A DNA stretch of 64,000 bases. Source: Acidovorax sp. DW039. GTDB taxonomy: Bacteria > Pseudomonadota > Gammaproteobacteria > Burkholderiales > Burkholderiaceae_C. Below, piece by piece: positions 30,373-39,792 of the stretch. Every line of letters starts with the position of its first letter. The stretch's first letter is position 1. Under the pieces are notes generated by a model, which was not told where the DNA came from, did not search any database, and worked only from the letters and a program-made list of their open reading frames with translations. A program made the position numbers and the translations under genes. Location: NCBI RefSeq assembly GCF_037101375.1, contig NZ_AP029019.1:4455001-4519000 (forward strand). The letters are read 5' to 3'.

Positions 30373-30424
30373 ATGACCATCAGCGCTTGATAAATAAGCG
30401 CAGCAAGCTATTAAAAATATAGCA
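30373..30424 (+). repeat. Dispersed hairpin repeat, copy 7
   Basis: AGCGCTTGATAAATAAGCGC stem 1, then AAGCTATTAAAAATATAGC with stem 2 intact. It lies between exbD and leuS, in an otherwise featureless 264-bp gap. Confidence 0.85.
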
Positions 30425-30448
30425 AACTACTTGTCTTGCGGCGTACCG

Positions 30449-30880
30449 TCAGCGTGCGCGGGGCGGTACCGGCTCGGCCACAAAACCGATGCGTGCAAGC
30501 CCTGCCTGCTGCGCCGCCCCCATGACCTCCACCACACGCCCATAGGGCACGCTGGCATCGGCGCGCAGCTGGACCTCGGTATCGGGCTGCTCAGCGCCTA
30601 TGCGCTGCAGCCGGGTGGCCAGGGCTTCTTGCGACAGGGGCTGGTCGTTCAGATACGCCTGCCCGGTGGCGTCCACCACCACCGTGACAAAGCGGGGCAC
30701 CTGGGATGCGGGGCTGGCTCCCTCGGCCTTGGGCAAATCCAGCTGGATGGAACTGGCCAGCAGGGGCGCGGTGAGGATGAAGATCACCACCAGCACCAGC
30801 ATCACATCCACCAGGGGTGTCATGTTGATGTCGCTCATGGGCTGGCTGCCCTGCGTGCGCTCCAGCCTGCCAAAGCTCAT
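30449..30880 (-). CDS. exbD: ExbD/TolR-family biopolymer transport protein
   Basis: Small inner-membrane protein with one N-terminal helix and a periplasmic domain, 143 aa. The segment SDINMTPLVDVMLVLVVIFIL carries the conserved membrane Asp essential for proton-driven energising of TonB or Tol systems. It overlaps the exbB-like gene by 4 bp. Without tonB, tolA or tolB nearby the choice between ExbD and TolR is not firm. Confidence 0.88.
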   Translation of the reverse strand: MSFGRLERTQGSQPMSDINMTPLVDVMLVLVVIFILTAPLLASSIQLDLPKAEGASPASQVPRFVTVVVDATGQAYLNDQPLSQEALATRLQRIGAEQPDTEVQLRADASVPYGRVVEVMGAAQQAGLARIGFVAEPVPPRAR

Positions 30881-31608
30881 GCCAGGGCACCTTCTGCGGT
30901 TGACTGCACCTTTCCATCAGCGCTGGCAGCACCTGTAGCACCTGTAGCACCTGCCAGCAACTCGCGCAGGTCCAGCGCAAAGCCTTCCAGATCGGCCTCC
31001 ATGCGGCCAATGAGGCGACCGAACACGTTGTAGGCCAGCACCGCCGGAATCGCCACGGCCAGACCTGCGGCGGTCATCACCAGGGCCTCGCCCACCGGGC
31101 CGGAGATGCGGTCGATGGTGACCTGCCCCGCCCCGGCAAGCGCCGTGAGCGCATGGAAGATGCCCCACACCGTGCCCAGCAGCCCCACGAACGGCGCGGT
31201 GGCGCCCACGGTCGCAAGCAGCACCTGACCGTACTGCAGCCGCGCAAGCACATCGTGCAGGGCATTGCGCAGCACGCGGGTGAGCTGCTGGGACAAACTG
31301 CCCGCAGAAGCCAGCGTCTGCCCCTGCAATGCACTCCCCTGCGCGGGCTGCACTACCGCCTGGGCGGCGGTGAGCAACGGGGCCACCAGCGCCAGGCGGT
31401 CCAGCGTCTGCAGGCGCTGCGCAGCCACTTCCAGCGTGGGGGCCTGCCACACGGCCGCCGTGCAGCGCGCCAAGTCGGAGCCCGCCCGCAGCAGGAGGCG
31501 AGCCTTCCAGAGCATGACCACCCAGCTCGCCACGGACATGGCCAGCAGCACCAGGGCGACTCCCTGGGTGACGGCATCCCCCTGACGCCACCAGTGAAGG
31601 GCATCCAT
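30877..31608 (-). CDS. exbB: ExbB/TolQ-family proton channel protein
   Basis: MotA/TolQ/ExbB proton-channel family, 243 aa, with three membrane helices. The family core is YGQVLLATVGATAPFVGLLG followed by TVWGIFHALTALA and ISGPVGEALVMTAAGLAVAIPAVLAYN. It partners the overlapping exbD gene to harvest the proton motive force for outer-membrane processes. The gene starts 11 bp after the dapB stop, suggesting co-transcription. The C-terminus is Ala/Gly/Thr-rich with short repeats (GATGATGAA). Confidence 0.9.
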   Translation of the reverse strand: MDALHWWRQGDAVTQGVALVLLAMSVASWVVMLWKARLLLRAGSDLARCTAAVWQAPTLEVAAQRLQTLDRLALVAPLLTAAQAVVQPAQGSALQGQTLASAGSLSQQLTRVLRNALHDVLARLQYGQVLLATVGATAPFVGLLGTVWGIFHALTALAGAGQVTIDRISGPVGEALVMTAAGLAVAIPAVLAYNVFGRLIGRMEADLEGFALDLRELLAGATGATGAASADGKVQSTAEGALA

Positions 31609-31619
31609 GGCTGAGGCCT

Positions 31620-32459
31620 TCAGTCCTTGAGCCCCAGCACGTCAAACATGTCGAACATGCCTGTCTTGTGGGCCGCCAGAAAACGCACTGCGCGCAAGGC
31701 ACCCTGCGCATAGGTGGCGCGGCTGGAGGACTTGTGCGTGATTTCAATGCGCTCGCCAATGCCCGCGAACAGCACGGTATGGTCGCCCACGATGTCGCCA
31801 CCGCGCACTGCAGCAAAGCCGATGGTGGAGGGATCGCGCTCGCCCGTCACACCTTCGCGCGCATACACGGCGCAATCCTTGAGGTCGCGGCCCAGCGCTT
31901 CGGCAATCACTTCGCCCATCTTGAGGGCCGTGCCCGAAGGGGCGTCCACCTTGTGGCGGTGGTGCGCTTCAATGATCTCGATGTCGTAGCCCGTGGGCAT
32001 GGCCTTGGCAGCCATCTGCAGCAGCTTGAGGGTGACGTTGACCCCCACGCTCATGTTGGGCGAGAACATGATCGCGGTGCGCTGGGCCAGGGCCTGGAGC
32101 TGGTCCTTCTGCTCTTCAGTGAAGCCGGTGGTGCCCACCACGGCCTTGACGCCCAGCTCCGCACACACCGCCAGATGGGCCAGCGTGCCTTCGGGGCGGG
32201 TGAAGTCGATCAGCACATCGGCGTTTTGCAGGCCTGCACGCACATCGGCCGTGATGGCCACACCACTGGCATAGCCCAGAAACGCGCTTGCGTCCGAACC
32301 AATGGCAGGGCTGGAAGGCACATCCAGCGCACCGGCCAGCACAAAGTCTTCAGAGGCGCGGATGGCCTCAATCAGCATGCGGCCCATGCGGCCGGAAGCC
32401 CCGGCCACCGCCACGCGGCAGGCAGGGGAAGAAGAGGAAGCAGTGGTATTCACAGACAT
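31620..32459 (-). CDS. dapB: 4-hydroxy-tetrahydrodipicolinate reductase
   Basis: Lysine/meso-diaminopimelate pathway enzyme, NAD(P)H-dependent, 279 aa. Nucleotide-binding start [20 protein letters not shown] near residue 15, [10 protein letters not shown], and the substrate motif [15 protein letters not shown] with catalytic His and Lys. It lies downstream of bamE with a 177-bp gap and upstream of exbB. A Ser/Thr-rich N-terminal lead of about 12 residues precedes the Rossmann core. Confidence 0.96.
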   Translation of the reverse strand: MSVNTTASSSSPACRVAVAGASGRMGRMLIEAIRASEDFVLAGALDVPSSPAIGSDASAFLGYASGVAITADVRAGLQNADVLIDFTRPEGTLAHLAVCAELGVKAVVGTTGFTEEQKDQLQALAQRTAIMFSPNMSVGVNVTLKLLQMAAKAMPTGYDIEIIEAHHRHKVDAPSGTALKMGEVIAEALGRDLKDCAVYAREGVTGERDPSTIGFAAVRGGDIVGDHTVLFAGIGERIEITHKSSSRATYAQGALRAVRFLAAHKTGMFDMFDVLGLKD

Positions 32460-32636
32460 GTTGGTCCTGCAGAAAAAGGTTCAGCACATGCGCCGCAGGC
32501 GCTGCGGCAGGGAGTCATCGGGGCGGGCAGCTCAATCCATCGCACGGGTTGATGTCTTTGGCCTTGCAGCAGCGCGGCCATTGAGATCGGGGCGCCGCGA
32601 CAAGACAACCGGGCTGCCAGCCCCTGCCGCCAAGAA

Positions 32637-33218
32637 TCAGCGGGCGGAGGACTCCAGCGGCGGATAGCGGGAAGGCAGAGGCTCAGACGGCGCTGAAGGC
32701 GCAGCAGGCGGGTTCGCTGCAGCAGGAGCTTCTTCAGCCTTGCGGGCGGGGTAGCGTGCCAGCTGTGCCTCTGTGGCCTCCAGCGTGGGCACCTTGGGTT
32801 TGTTTTTGTGCGAACCCAGCGTGGCGACGAACTCGGTCTCGGAGGGCATTTCATCGCCCTCGAATTTCGCCAGCGTATCGCCCTGGAAGAACACGGTCAG
32901 CTTGCGGGTTTCGCGCTCTGACGAAGGGCGCTTGATGGTGAAGACGTATTCCCAGCGGTCTGCGTGGAACACACTGGTGACCAAGGGAGTGCCAAGGATG
33001 TCACGCACCTGCTGGCGGCTCATGCCCACCTGCAGGGCCTGGACCTGCTCGCGTGACACGAAGTTGCCCTGGACGATGTCGATCTTGTAGGGGGTGACAG
33101 CGTTGGCCACACGGCGGCTGGCACCGTCCAGACTGCTACACCCAGCCATGGCAGCCACTGCGGCACTGACCAAAAGAATGCGACCCAGACGGGCGTTGCA
33201 ACAGGCTTTTTCTGGCAT
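32637..33218 (-). CDS. bamE: Outer-membrane assembly lipoprotein BamE
   Basis: Component of the BAM beta-barrel assembly machine. 193 aa: signal peptide with lipobox MAGCS near residue 25, then the SmpA/OmlA fold with IVQGNFVSREQVQALQVGMS and DRWEYVFTIKRP. E. coli BamE is about 113 aa; the excess here is a Pro/Ala/Ser-rich C-terminal tail of about 60 residues. The ATG at 33216-33218 is chosen to give the signal peptide; a longer ORF frame runs into the fur promoter. Divergent from fur, sharing a ~97-bp control region, a common arrangement. Confidence 0.92.
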   Translation of the reverse strand: MPEKACCNARLGRILLVSAAVAAMAGCSSLDGASRRVANAVTPYKIDIVQGNFVSREQVQALQVGMSRQQVRDILGTPLVTSVFHADRWEYVFTIKRPSSERETRKLTVFFQGDTLAKFEGDEMPSETEFVATLGSHKNKPKVPTLEATEAQLARYPARKAEEAPAAANPPAAPSAPSEPLPSRYPPLESSAR

Positions 33219-33315
33219 GGGGAAAAGGGCTAAGGATATGATCAAACCATTGTAGCGGCAGCCTTCCCGTGCGCGGGCGGGCCCCTTTTCCCGCAACCGC
33301 AAGGAGCCAGCAGCC

Positions 33316-33732
33316 ATGACCAACATCGACGAACTCAAGAGCACCGGCCTGAAGGCCACACTGCCGCGCCTGAAGATCATGGAAATCTTCCAGAAGGGTG
33401 CGCAGCGGCACATGACGGCTGAAGATGTGTTCCGGGTTCTGCTGGAAGAGCGTTCGGACATCGGGCTGGCCACGGTCTACCGCGTGCTCACGCAGTTTGA
33501 GCAGGCAGGCATCCTGATCCGCAGCAACTTCGAAAGCGGCAAGGCTGTTTACGAACTCAACGAAGGCCAGCACCACGATCATTTCGTGTGCACATCCTGC
33601 GGCAAGGTCGAAGAGTTTTACGACGCGGAAATTGAGAAACGCCAGCAGCTCATCGCCAAGAACAAGGGCTGGGTGGTGCAGGACCACACCATGGCGCTGT
33701 ACGGGCAGTGCGCCAGCTGCGCCGCCAAGTAA
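33316..33732 (+). CDS. fur: Ferric uptake regulator Fur
   Basis: Iron-responsive repressor, 138 aa. N-terminal winged helix (about 1-80: [47 protein letters not shown]) and C-terminal metal-binding dimerisation domain with [16 protein letters not shown] and a second CASC at the end. Preceded by AAGGAG. Divergent from bamE. No convincing Fur box is visible in the shared 97-bp region by eye. Confidence 0.97.
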   Translation: MTNIDELKSTGLKATLPRLKIMEIFQKGAQRHMTAEDVFRVLLEERSDIGLATVYRVLTQFEQAGILIRSNFESGKAVYELNEGQHHDHFVCTSCGKVEEFYDAEIEKRQQLIAKNKGWVVQDHTMALYGQCASCAAK

Positions 33733-33749
33733 CTGGCTTTACCCGAACC

Positions 33750-33770
33750 CCAGGCCTCTGCACGGCCTGG
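33750..33770. terminator. Hairpin between convergent fur and hprK
   Basis: Arms CCAGGCC and GGCCTGG with a 7-nt loop, just after fur. A second GC-rich hairpin follows. No T-run, so it is a weak candidate for a shared terminator. Confidence 0.4.
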
Positions 33771-33803
33771 AGAGCCGCGCATGCAGTGCGGCAACTCCGC
33801 TTG

Positions 33804-34763
33804 TCAGTGACCGCCTGAGTCGCGCTCCATGGCGCGGCGGTGGCGGTCTACGAACTCTTGGTAGGTGTCGATACCGCGCAACTGCAAGATGGTGTTGCGC
33901 ACGGCGGCCTCCACCAGCACAGCGATGTTGCGGCCAGCCACCACCTGAATCACCACCTTGAGTACAGGCACGCCCAGCACATCCTGCGTGAGCGGCTCGT
34001 ACGGCAGGCGCTCGTAATCACGTTCCAGCGTTTCCTTGCGCACCAGATGCACGATGAGCTTGAGGCGCATCTTGCGGCGCACCGCTGTCTCGCCGAAGAT
34101 GGCGCGAATGTCGAGCAGACCGATGCCGCGCACTTCCAGCAGGTTCTGCAGCAGCTCGGGGCATTTGCCCTCAATGGTGGTCTGGTTGATGCGGTACAGG
34201 TCTACGGCATCGTCTGCCACCAGACCGTTGCCGCGCGAGATCAGTTCCAGTCCCAACTCGCTTTTGCCCAAGCCGGACTCACCCGTGATCATCACGCCCA
34301 GGCCCAGGATGTCCATGAACACACCATGCATCGTGGTGCGGTCGGCAAAGTGCTTGGACAGGTAGGCACGCAGCACATCGATGACAAACGCCGACGACTC
34401 GCGCGTGGCGAACATCGGAATCTGCGCCCTCTCGCACATGGACACCAGCGCGTCGGGAGCCGTCTGGCTGTCCGCCAGGACCAGCACCGGAGGCTCCAGC
34501 GTCACGATGCGGGCAATGCGGCGCTTGCAGTCGTCGGGAGACGCGCTGCTGAGGTAGGCGATTTCACGCTCCCCCAGAATCTGCACGCGGTAGGGATGGA
34601 TGTAGTTGAGGTAACCCACCAGATCCGCCCCGGAGCGGGCAGAGCGCACAGCCACTTCGTCAAAGCGGCGCTCGGAGGCCCCCAGGCCAGCCACCCACTC
34701 CCACTTGAGGGAGCCACGAAATTCTTCAAACAGGACGTCGGCGCTGACTACGTTAGGTTTCAC
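33804..34763 (-). CDS. hprK: HPr kinase/phosphorylase
   Basis: Bifunctional enzyme phosphorylating or dephosphorylating HPr on serine, part of the regulatory PTS of Betaproteobacteria; 319 aa. N-terminal domain ([21 protein letters not shown]), then Walker [16 protein letters not shown] near residue 150 and the signature [19 protein letters not shown]. The start is uncertain: the frame is open to a TTG at 34844 inside ptsN, but the GTG at 34761-34763 gives the family N-terminus and usual length. It is preceded by ptsN and hpf, the typical betaproteobacterial order. Confidence 0.93.
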   Translation of the reverse strand: MKPNVVSADVLFEEFRGSLKWEWVAGLGASERRFDEVAVRSARSGADLVGYLNYIHPYRVQILGEREIAYLSSASPDDCKRRIARIVTLEPPVLVLADSQTAPDALVSMCERAQIPMFATRESSAFVIDVLRAYLSKHFADRTTMHGVFMDILGLGVMITGESGLGKSELGLELISRGNGLVADDAVDLYRINQTTIEGKCPELLQNLLEVRGIGLLDIRAIFGETAVRRKMRLKLIVHLVRKETLERDYERLPYEPLTQDVLGVPVLKVVIQVVAGRNIAVLVEAAVRNTILQLRGIDTYQEFVDRHRRAMERDSGGH

Positions 34764-34812
34764 GGCAACAACAGCGGTGGGTGGAACGGGAAGCGCCGGA
34801 GGGATCGGGGGA

Positions 34813-35280
34813 TCAGGCTGCTTGTGTGGACTGCCAGCCAGCAATCATGCCGTGCAGGTCTGCCGCATCGGTCGAGGACTTGAGCCGTTCGCGAAGGGCT
34901 GAGTCGCTAAGCAGCTCGGCAATTTCGGAGAGGATTTCCAGGTGCTTTTGCGTGGCGGCTTCGGGCACCAGCAGGAAGATCAGCAGGCTCACGGGCTGCT
35001 CGTCCGGCGCATCAAAGCCAATGGGATTGAGCAGCTGGAACACAGCCGCCATCGGTGCCTTCAAGCCCTTGATGCGACCATGGGGAATGGCTACGCCATG
35101 GCCCAACCCGGTCGATCCCAGGCGCTCACGGGCAAACAGGCTGTCCGTGATGAGCGCCCGCGAGAGGCCGTGCTGGCTTTCAAAAAGCAGCCCCGCTTCT
35201 TCAAAAGCACGCTTTTTACTGGTGGCGTCCACGCTCACGAGAACTTGGGCGGCGGGGAGGATGGAGGCGAGTCGGTTCAT
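34813..35280 (-). CDS. ptsN: PTS IIA-like nitrogen regulatory protein PtsN
   Basis: EIIA-Ntr phosphocarrier of the nitrogen-related PTS, 155 aa, regulating potassium and nitrogen-related functions by its phosphorylation state. The active-site His is in [16 protein letters not shown], and the family opening [19 protein letters not shown] is present. The ATG at 35278-35280 is preferred over an upstream in-frame one. In other bacteria EIIA-Ntr controls Trk/Kdp potassium uptake; trk and kup genes are 30 kb away in this window. Confidence 0.94.
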   Translation of the reverse strand: MNRLASILPAAQVLVSVDATSKKRAFEEAGLLFESQHGLSRALITDSLFARERLGSTGLGHGVAIPHGRIKGLKAPMAAVFQLLNPIGFDAPDEQPVSLLIFLLVPEAATQKHLEILSEIAELLSDSALRERLKSSTDAADLHGMIAGWQSTQAA

Positions 35281-35340
35281 GGTCACAGTAACAATTATGC
35301 ACACACTGGCGAAAACCCTGAGTAACGGAACGTGGCCCAG

Positions 35341-35366
35341 AAAAAAACCGCCCCCATGGGGCGGTT
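35341..35366 (-). terminator. Rho-independent terminator downstream of hpf
   Basis: Arms AACCGCCCC and GGGGCGGTT around CAT; on the minus strand the stem is followed by seven Ts. It lies between hpf and ptsN, so hpf can be transcribed alone with partial readthrough into ptsN-hprK. Confidence 0.85.
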
Positions 35367-35396
35367 GCTGCGCTGGCGCCTGAGAAGCAGAGGGCT

Positions 35397-35732
35397 TCAG
35401 GCGTGCAGTTCGCGCTTGACTGCTTCGTGGTGGTGATTTTGCAGCCGATCCTTGTGGCGCACTACCTGGCGGTCCATCTTGTCTACCAGTTCATCGACGG
35501 CAGCGTACAGGTCGGAGTGGGAGCTTTCCGCAAACAGGTCGCTGCCCTTCACGTGGATATTGCACTCCGCTCGTTGCCGCTTTTCCTTCTCCTTTTGTTT
35601 CTCAACTGTCAGCAGTACCTTGACGTCGACCACTTGGTCAAAATGGCGTGTGATCCGATCGAGCTTTGTGGTGACGTAATTGCGCAAGGCAGGGGTTACT
35701 TCGAGGTGGTGACCGCTGATCGTCAAATTCAT
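35397..35732 (-). CDS. hpf: Ribosome hibernation-promoting factor
   Basis: Short HPF/YhbH family, 111 aa, binding the 30S decoding region in stationary phase and driving 100S dimers. Typical start [20 protein letters not shown], a central Lys/Glu-rich [19 protein letters not shown], and C-terminal [18 protein letters not shown]. It has a good ribosome site (AGGAGAC). rpoN, which often precedes hpf, is absent here; the 230 bp upstream contain no gene. Confidence 0.95.
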   Translation of the reverse strand: MNLTISGHHLEVTPALRNYVTTKLDRITRHFDQVVDVKVLLTVEKQKEKEKRQRAECNIHVKGSDLFAESSHSDLYAAVDELVDKMDRQVVRHKDRLQNHHHEAVKRELHA

Positions 35733-35962
35733 AGGTAAGTCTCCTGTGGCTCTCGGTGAAACAAATGCCGCACTGGATCAGAGTGTCGGCCCGGCGAACT
35801 GGATGCATCCGTTGACGTGACTTCACTATGCGCCGGGGCCCGAGGAAATGCAATCCCAATCCGATGTGCAATGCCGGGTTATCCCGACAAAGGTGCCAAA
35901 CCCGAAAAAAGCCTTCACAATGCTGAAGTCGACTCAGCGGGCCGAACCCATCCTCGAAGTCC

Positions 35963-37198
35963 TCAAGGCTTGCCCGGTGCCCCATGCAAATGCAGCCGCC
36001 CAGCCACCCACACGGCGCCCAGACTGGCGAAGATGCCCACGACTGCGGCCATCCAGTAGTTCTGCACCAGCCCCTGCGCGTCCCTGCTGATCAGCAATCC
36101 CCCCACCAGTGAAGCCAGCCCCATGGCTGCGGACTGCACCGACGCATTCAGCGTCATGAAGGTGCCGCGCAACTGCGGCTGGGCGGCAGAAGTCACCATG
36201 GCCATGCCCGGGATCATGCGGCCACTCATGAACGCAAACATGAGGGTGGACACGGTCAGCACGACCCATAGCGGAACACCCCGCACCAGCGTGATCCCCA
36301 GCACTGCAGGCATCACCGCAAACGCCAGCCAGCGGAAGGTCTCGACCTTGCCGTGGCGGTCGGTCATGTGCCCGAAGAAACGGGCGGTAAACAATGTGAC
36401 AACGCCACCGCACAGATACACCAGCGGCACCTGGTCCGCGCGCACACCGGCATTGGCCTGCAGGTAGATGGTGATGTAGGGGATGACCGTGAAGCCGGTG
36501 AACATGAGCAGCGCCGAAAACACAAATGCCCAGCGGTGGTTGGCGTCACGCAGCACCTGGGCAATGCCACCGAAGGCGCTGCGGGCCTGCCCTGCGGCCA
36601 GGTGGGCGTCCATCACCGGCAGCGTGCGCGCCGCGCAGACCAGCAGCACCGCGCACAGGACGGCAATGCTCACAAATGGCATGTGCCAGCCCCAGTGCTG
36701 GGCCAGCAGCAAGCCCAGAGGCACCCCGGCCACCGTGGACACCGAGAACGACGTCATCACGATGCCCATGGCGCGTCCGCGCCGCTCGAAAGGAATCACA
36801 TCGGCCACGATGGTCTGGCACAGGGCCGACAGCACACCGCCAAAGATACCCGCCAGCACCCGGGCCACCATCAGGGTGATGTAGGTGGGTGCCACACCGC
36901 AGGCCAGGGTGGCCAGGCCAAACAGGGCGTACAGCACCAGCAGCAAACGCTTGCGGCCAAAACGATCGATGTAGGTGGAGGCCAGCAGCCCGGACGCGCC
37001 TGCCGACAGCGTGTAGGCAGACACCAGCAGGCCAAACTGCGCATCGCTGATGCCGAACAGCTGGGTGAACTGCGGGCCCAGCGGCATCATGATCATGAAG
37101 TCCAGGATATGGGTGAACTGGATACCGGCCAAGGTGAGCAGCAGCCAGAGTTCACGGCGGGGGGACAGCGGCGCCGCTGCAGGGGAAGGTGGTGACAT
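35963..37198 (-). CDS. MFS transporter (AraJ/drug-efflux-like)
   Basis: Twelve-helix major facilitator, 411 aa. The loop 2-3 motif is seen as ASTYIDRFGRKRLLLVLYAL, and the repeat in the second half as GHMTDRHGKVETFRW. The N-terminal FTHILDFMIMMPLGPQFTQLF is characteristic of a widespread proteobacterial exporter subgroup. The ATG at 37196-37198 is used because upstream frame is not hydrophobic; no strong ribosome site. Substrate unknown. Isolated from neighbours by about 230 bp downstream and 325 bp upstream. Confidence 0.85.
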   Translation of the reverse strand: MSPPSPAAAPLSPRRELWLLLTLAGIQFTHILDFMIMMPLGPQFTQLFGISDAQFGLLVSAYTLSAGASGLLASTYIDRFGRKRLLLVLYALFGLATLACGVAPTYITLMVARVLAGIFGGVLSALCQTIVADVIPFERRGRAMGIVMTSFSVSTVAGVPLGLLLAQHWGWHMPFVSIAVLCAVLLVCAARTLPVMDAHLAAGQARSAFGGIAQVLRDANHRWAFVFSALLMFTGFTVIPYITIYLQANAGVRADQVPLVYLCGGVVTLFTARFFGHMTDRHGKVETFRWLAFAVMPAVLGITLVRGVPLWVVLTVSTLMFAFMSGRMIPGMAMVTSAAQPQLRGTFMTLNASVQSAAMGLASLVGGLLISRDAQGLVQNYWMAAVVGIFASLGAVWVAGRLHLHGAPGKP

Positions 37199-37523
37199 AG
37201 ACGCGTGCAAGGAAATGCAAGACGGGGGCCGCACTGGCTGGCGGCGGGGGCGCCCAATGTGCCACAAACAGGATGACCCAACTGACAGCGTGTAGGCAGC
37301 AGACACACCGGCGCGATGATGAAGCGCCATCGGGGGCCCGGCCAAGTGGAATGCGCTGCATGGGCAGCGGCCGAAGCGGTGCCGCGTAAAATCGAGCGTC
37401 TGCGTGCAGCAAGCGCCGTGGGGCCAGCCCCCTCGGCTTGCGGGCACCAGGCCTCTGCCCCTGATCCACCGTTGCCTGCGTATGCCGCGCCCCTGCAGGC
37501 GCGCTCACTGCTTTACAGAAACC
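37199..37523. other. Intergenic region, purC promoter
   Basis: 325 bp between divergent MFS and purC genes. A TAAAAT at 37387-37392 could be the purC -10 box. No gene, palindrome or riboswitch-like structure stands out. Confidence 0.4.
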
Positions 37524-38444
37524 ATGACCCAGCCCAGCAACCCCGCCCTGCACACTTCTGCCCTGACATCGCTGCCCCTGCTGGCACGCGGCAAGGTGCG
37601 CGACAACTACGCCGTGGGCGATGACCGCATCCTCATGGTCGCCAGCGACCGCCTTTCGGCCTTTGACGTGATCATGGGCGAACCCATCCCCGGCAAGGGC
37701 GAGTTGCTCACGCAGATGGCGCTGTTCTGGTTCGACAAGCTGGGCCACATCTGCCCCAACCACCTCACCGGTGATGCCCCCGAAAGCGTGGTCAGCCCCG
37801 AGGAAGTGGCCCAGGTACGGGGCCGCTCGATGCTGGTGCAGCGCTTGAAACCCATCCCTGTGGAAGCCGTGGTGCGTGGCTACCTGGCGGGCAGCGGCTG
37901 GAAGGAATACCAGGAAAGCCGCTCGGTGTGCGGCGTGCCCCTGCCCGAAGGCCTGACCAATGCCGCCAAGCTGCCCGAGCCCATCTACACGCCCGCCGCC
38001 AAGGCCGCCGTGGGCGAGCATGACGAGAACATCACCTTTGAGCGCACGGTGGAGATGATTGGTCTGGATTTGGCCACGCGCATCCGCGACCTGAGCATTG
38101 CCATCTACAAGGCGGCTGCCGAAATCGCCCTGACCAAGGGCATGATCATTGCCGACACCAAGTTCGAGTTTGGCCTAGCCCCTGATGGCACGCTGGTGCT
38201 GATGGACGAGGTGCTGACGCCTGACAGCTCGCGCTACTGGCCCGTGGAAGGCTACGAAGCCGCGCTGGCCGCCGGTGCCAACCCGCCCAGCTACGACAAG
38301 CAGTTTGTGCGCGACTGGCTGGAGCAGGCCAAGGTGAACGGTAAGCCCTGGGACAAGACCGCCCCCGCCCCCCGCCTGCCGCAGGACGTGATCGCCAAGA
38401 CCGCGGCCAAGTACCGCGAAGCGCTGGAGCGGCTGACAGGCTGA
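37524..38444 (+). CDS. purC: Phosphoribosylaminoimidazole-succinocarboxamide synthase
   Basis: De novo purine step joining aspartate to CAIR with ATP; 306 aa, the longer bacterial type. [29 protein letters not shown] at the N-terminus, [15 protein letters not shown], and [14 protein letters not shown] with [15 protein letters not shown]. Starts at the ATG at 37524 (MTQPSNPAL). It shares the locus with purE and purK downstream, though the convergent cnoX gene interrupts the run. Confidence 0.97.
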   Translation: MTQPSNPALHTSALTSLPLLARGKVRDNYAVGDDRILMVASDRLSAFDVIMGEPIPGKGELLTQMALFWFDKLGHICPNHLTGDAPESVVSPEEVAQVRGRSMLVQRLKPIPVEAVVRGYLAGSGWKEYQESRSVCGVPLPEGLTNAAKLPEPIYTPAAKAAVGEHDENITFERTVEMIGLDLATRIRDLSIAIYKAAAEIALTKGMIIADTKFEFGLAPDGTLVLMDEVLTPDSSRYWPVEGYEAALAAGANPPSYDKQFVRDWLEQAKVNGKPWDKTAPAPRLPQDVIAKTAAKYREALERLTG

Positions 38445-38487
38445 TTAGGGTCGATCTGGGTTCATTTAAATTGATCCGCCGGGCGCA

Positions 38488-38530
38488 GCCCGCTATCAAA
38501 ACAGAAGCTGCCTGCGCTCTTTCCGCAAGG
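38488..38530 (-). repeat. Dispersed hairpin repeat, copy 8
   Basis: On the minus strand: AAAGAGCGCAGGCAGCTTCTG, TTTTGATAGCGGG. Inverted relative to copy 9, with an 11-bp hairpin between them. Confidence 0.75.
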
Positions 38531-38559
38531 ATTTCAGAGGCTTTTCGATCTGAAATCCT
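38528..38559. repeat. 11-bp perfect inverted repeat between two repeat copies
   Basis: Arms AGGATTTCAGA and TCTGAAATCCT with a 10-nt loop, located exactly between copies 8 and 9. No T-run follows, and a proper terminator exists 70 bp downstream. Confidence 0.8.
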
Positions 38560-38560
38560 C

Positions 38561-38597
38561 ATTGAATCAGCGCAACCAGCTACGAAATCAATAGCAC
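38561..38597 (+). repeat. Dispersed hairpin repeat, copy 9 (shortened)
   Basis: AATCAGCGCAACCAGCTACG then AAATCAATAGC. Stem 1 is reduced to one arm; stem 2 is intact. Confidence 0.7.
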
Positions 38598-38625
38598 CTA
38601 CACCTCAAGACGGGCCCGCTGGCCC

Positions 38626-38659
38626 ATAAAAAAAGGAGGCTGAGCCTCCTTTTTTTTAT
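38626..38659. terminator. Bidirectional terminator between purC and cnoX
   Basis: Palindrome with arms AAAAAAAGGAGGC and GCCTCCTTTTTTT around TGA, giving a stem with a T-run on either strand. It serves both convergent genes. Confidence 0.93.
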
Positions 38660-38673
38660 GCCGGTGGCATCGC

Positions 38674-39630
38674 TCAGTTCAGCGCCATGCTCAGCTTGCG
38701 GCGATACGCGTTGAGCATGGCAGTGGTTTCGTCCTGCTCCACCGTGGCCTTGCCCAGCAGTTCGATGCCTGCGGCGGTCTTGCCTGCCGCGGCGGGGTCT
38801 GCCTTGGGCTTGGGTGGGGTCAGCAGTTCCAGAATGGCGACATAGGTCTTGCGCGGGGCCTCGTCGCCCCAGGTCTTGTCGCGCATGATGATTTCGAGCA
38901 GCTCGTCCATGCAGGCCGCCCATTCGCCCTCGGCGATCAGCGCGCGGGCCTTGGCAAAGCGGGTGTCAAAGTCGCGCTTGTTCTGGGCGATCAGGGCGTC
39001 AAACTGCTCCAGCGGCCATTCGCCGCGCTCGTCACGCTGCACAAACTGCAGCGCATCCAGCCAGCGCCACAGGGCGTCAAACCGCAGCGGCACCGGAATG
39101 CGCTTGAGTGGCTCGTGCAGCAGGGCTTCTGCTTCCTGAAAGTGGGCGGTGGCAATCAACAGGCGCACGTAGTCAAAGCGGGCGTCGTCGTTGGTGGGGT
39201 CGGCCTCCAGCGCGTCGGCCATCTTCTGCAGGGCCGCCTGGGTGTCGCCGGATTCCAGCAGCTCATGGGCCTCATCCACATCGGCCTCGGCCTCCAGCGC
39301 GCCCTCGCTGGGCACGTGTTTGTCGAGGAAGGCGCGCACCTGGCCTTCGGGCAGAGCCCCCATGAAGCCATCCACCGGCTGGCCGTTCTTGAGCAGCACG
39401 CAGGTCGGAATGCTGCGGATACCGAACATGGCGGCCAGCTGCTGTTGCTGGTCGGAATCGATCTTGGCCAGCTTGAAACGGCCTGCGTAGGCCACTTCCA
39501 GCTTTTCCAGCACCGGGCCCAGCGACTTGCAGGGGCCGCACCAGGGGGCCCAGAAGTCCACCAGTACAGGCACGGTCATCGAGGCGGCAACCACCTCGGT
39601 TTCAAAATTCTCTACGGTGATGTCGATCAT
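38674..39630 (-). CDS. cnoX: Thioredoxin-domain co-chaperone CnoX (YbbN)
   Basis: 318 aa: thioredoxin domain (about 1-110) with active site [20 protein letters not shown], followed by a TPR-like helical region (about 120-290). E. coli CnoX has SxxC instead of CxxC; this protein keeps CGPC, so it should be redox-active like the alphaproteobacterial form. CnoX holds oxidised or unfolded clients for GroEL/DnaK. Starts at 39628-39630. Convergent with purC, divergent from purE. Confidence 0.92.
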   Translation of the reverse strand: MIDITVENFETEVVAASMTVPVLVDFWAPWCGPCKSLGPVLEKLEVAYAGRFKLAKIDSDQQQQLAAMFGIRSIPTCVLLKNGQPVDGFMGALPEGQVRAFLDKHVPSEGALEAEADVDEAHELLESGDTQAALQKMADALEADPTNDDARFDYVRLLIATAHFQEAEALLHEPLKRIPVPLRFDALWRWLDALQFVQRDERGEWPLEQFDALIAQNKRDFDTRFAKARALIAEGEWAACMDELLEIIMRDKTWGDEAPRKTYVAILELLTPPKPKADPAAAGKTAAGIELLGKATVEQDETTAMLNAYRRKLSMALN

Positions 39631-39792
39631 GGGAGGAACGCAGGCCGACGGGGCCCGCCAAAGGCAAGTTCGCGCTATTTTGGCCCAAGCCTGCGACCGG
39701 ATGCGCCGTGGGGGGACGCAAAAAGTAAAATCGCGGGTTCCATCCATTGCGAGCGGCGGCTTCACACCACCGCAGCGCCACCCCCACACACC

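Noticed and set aside
27476..30376. 966-codon open frame antisense to leuS
   Set aside because: It mirrors leuS in a high-GC genome, is His/Gln-rich without family features, and leuS is unmistakable.
33219..33315. Fur box between bamE and fur
   Set aside because: No stretch comes close to the GATAATGATAATCATTATC consensus by eye.
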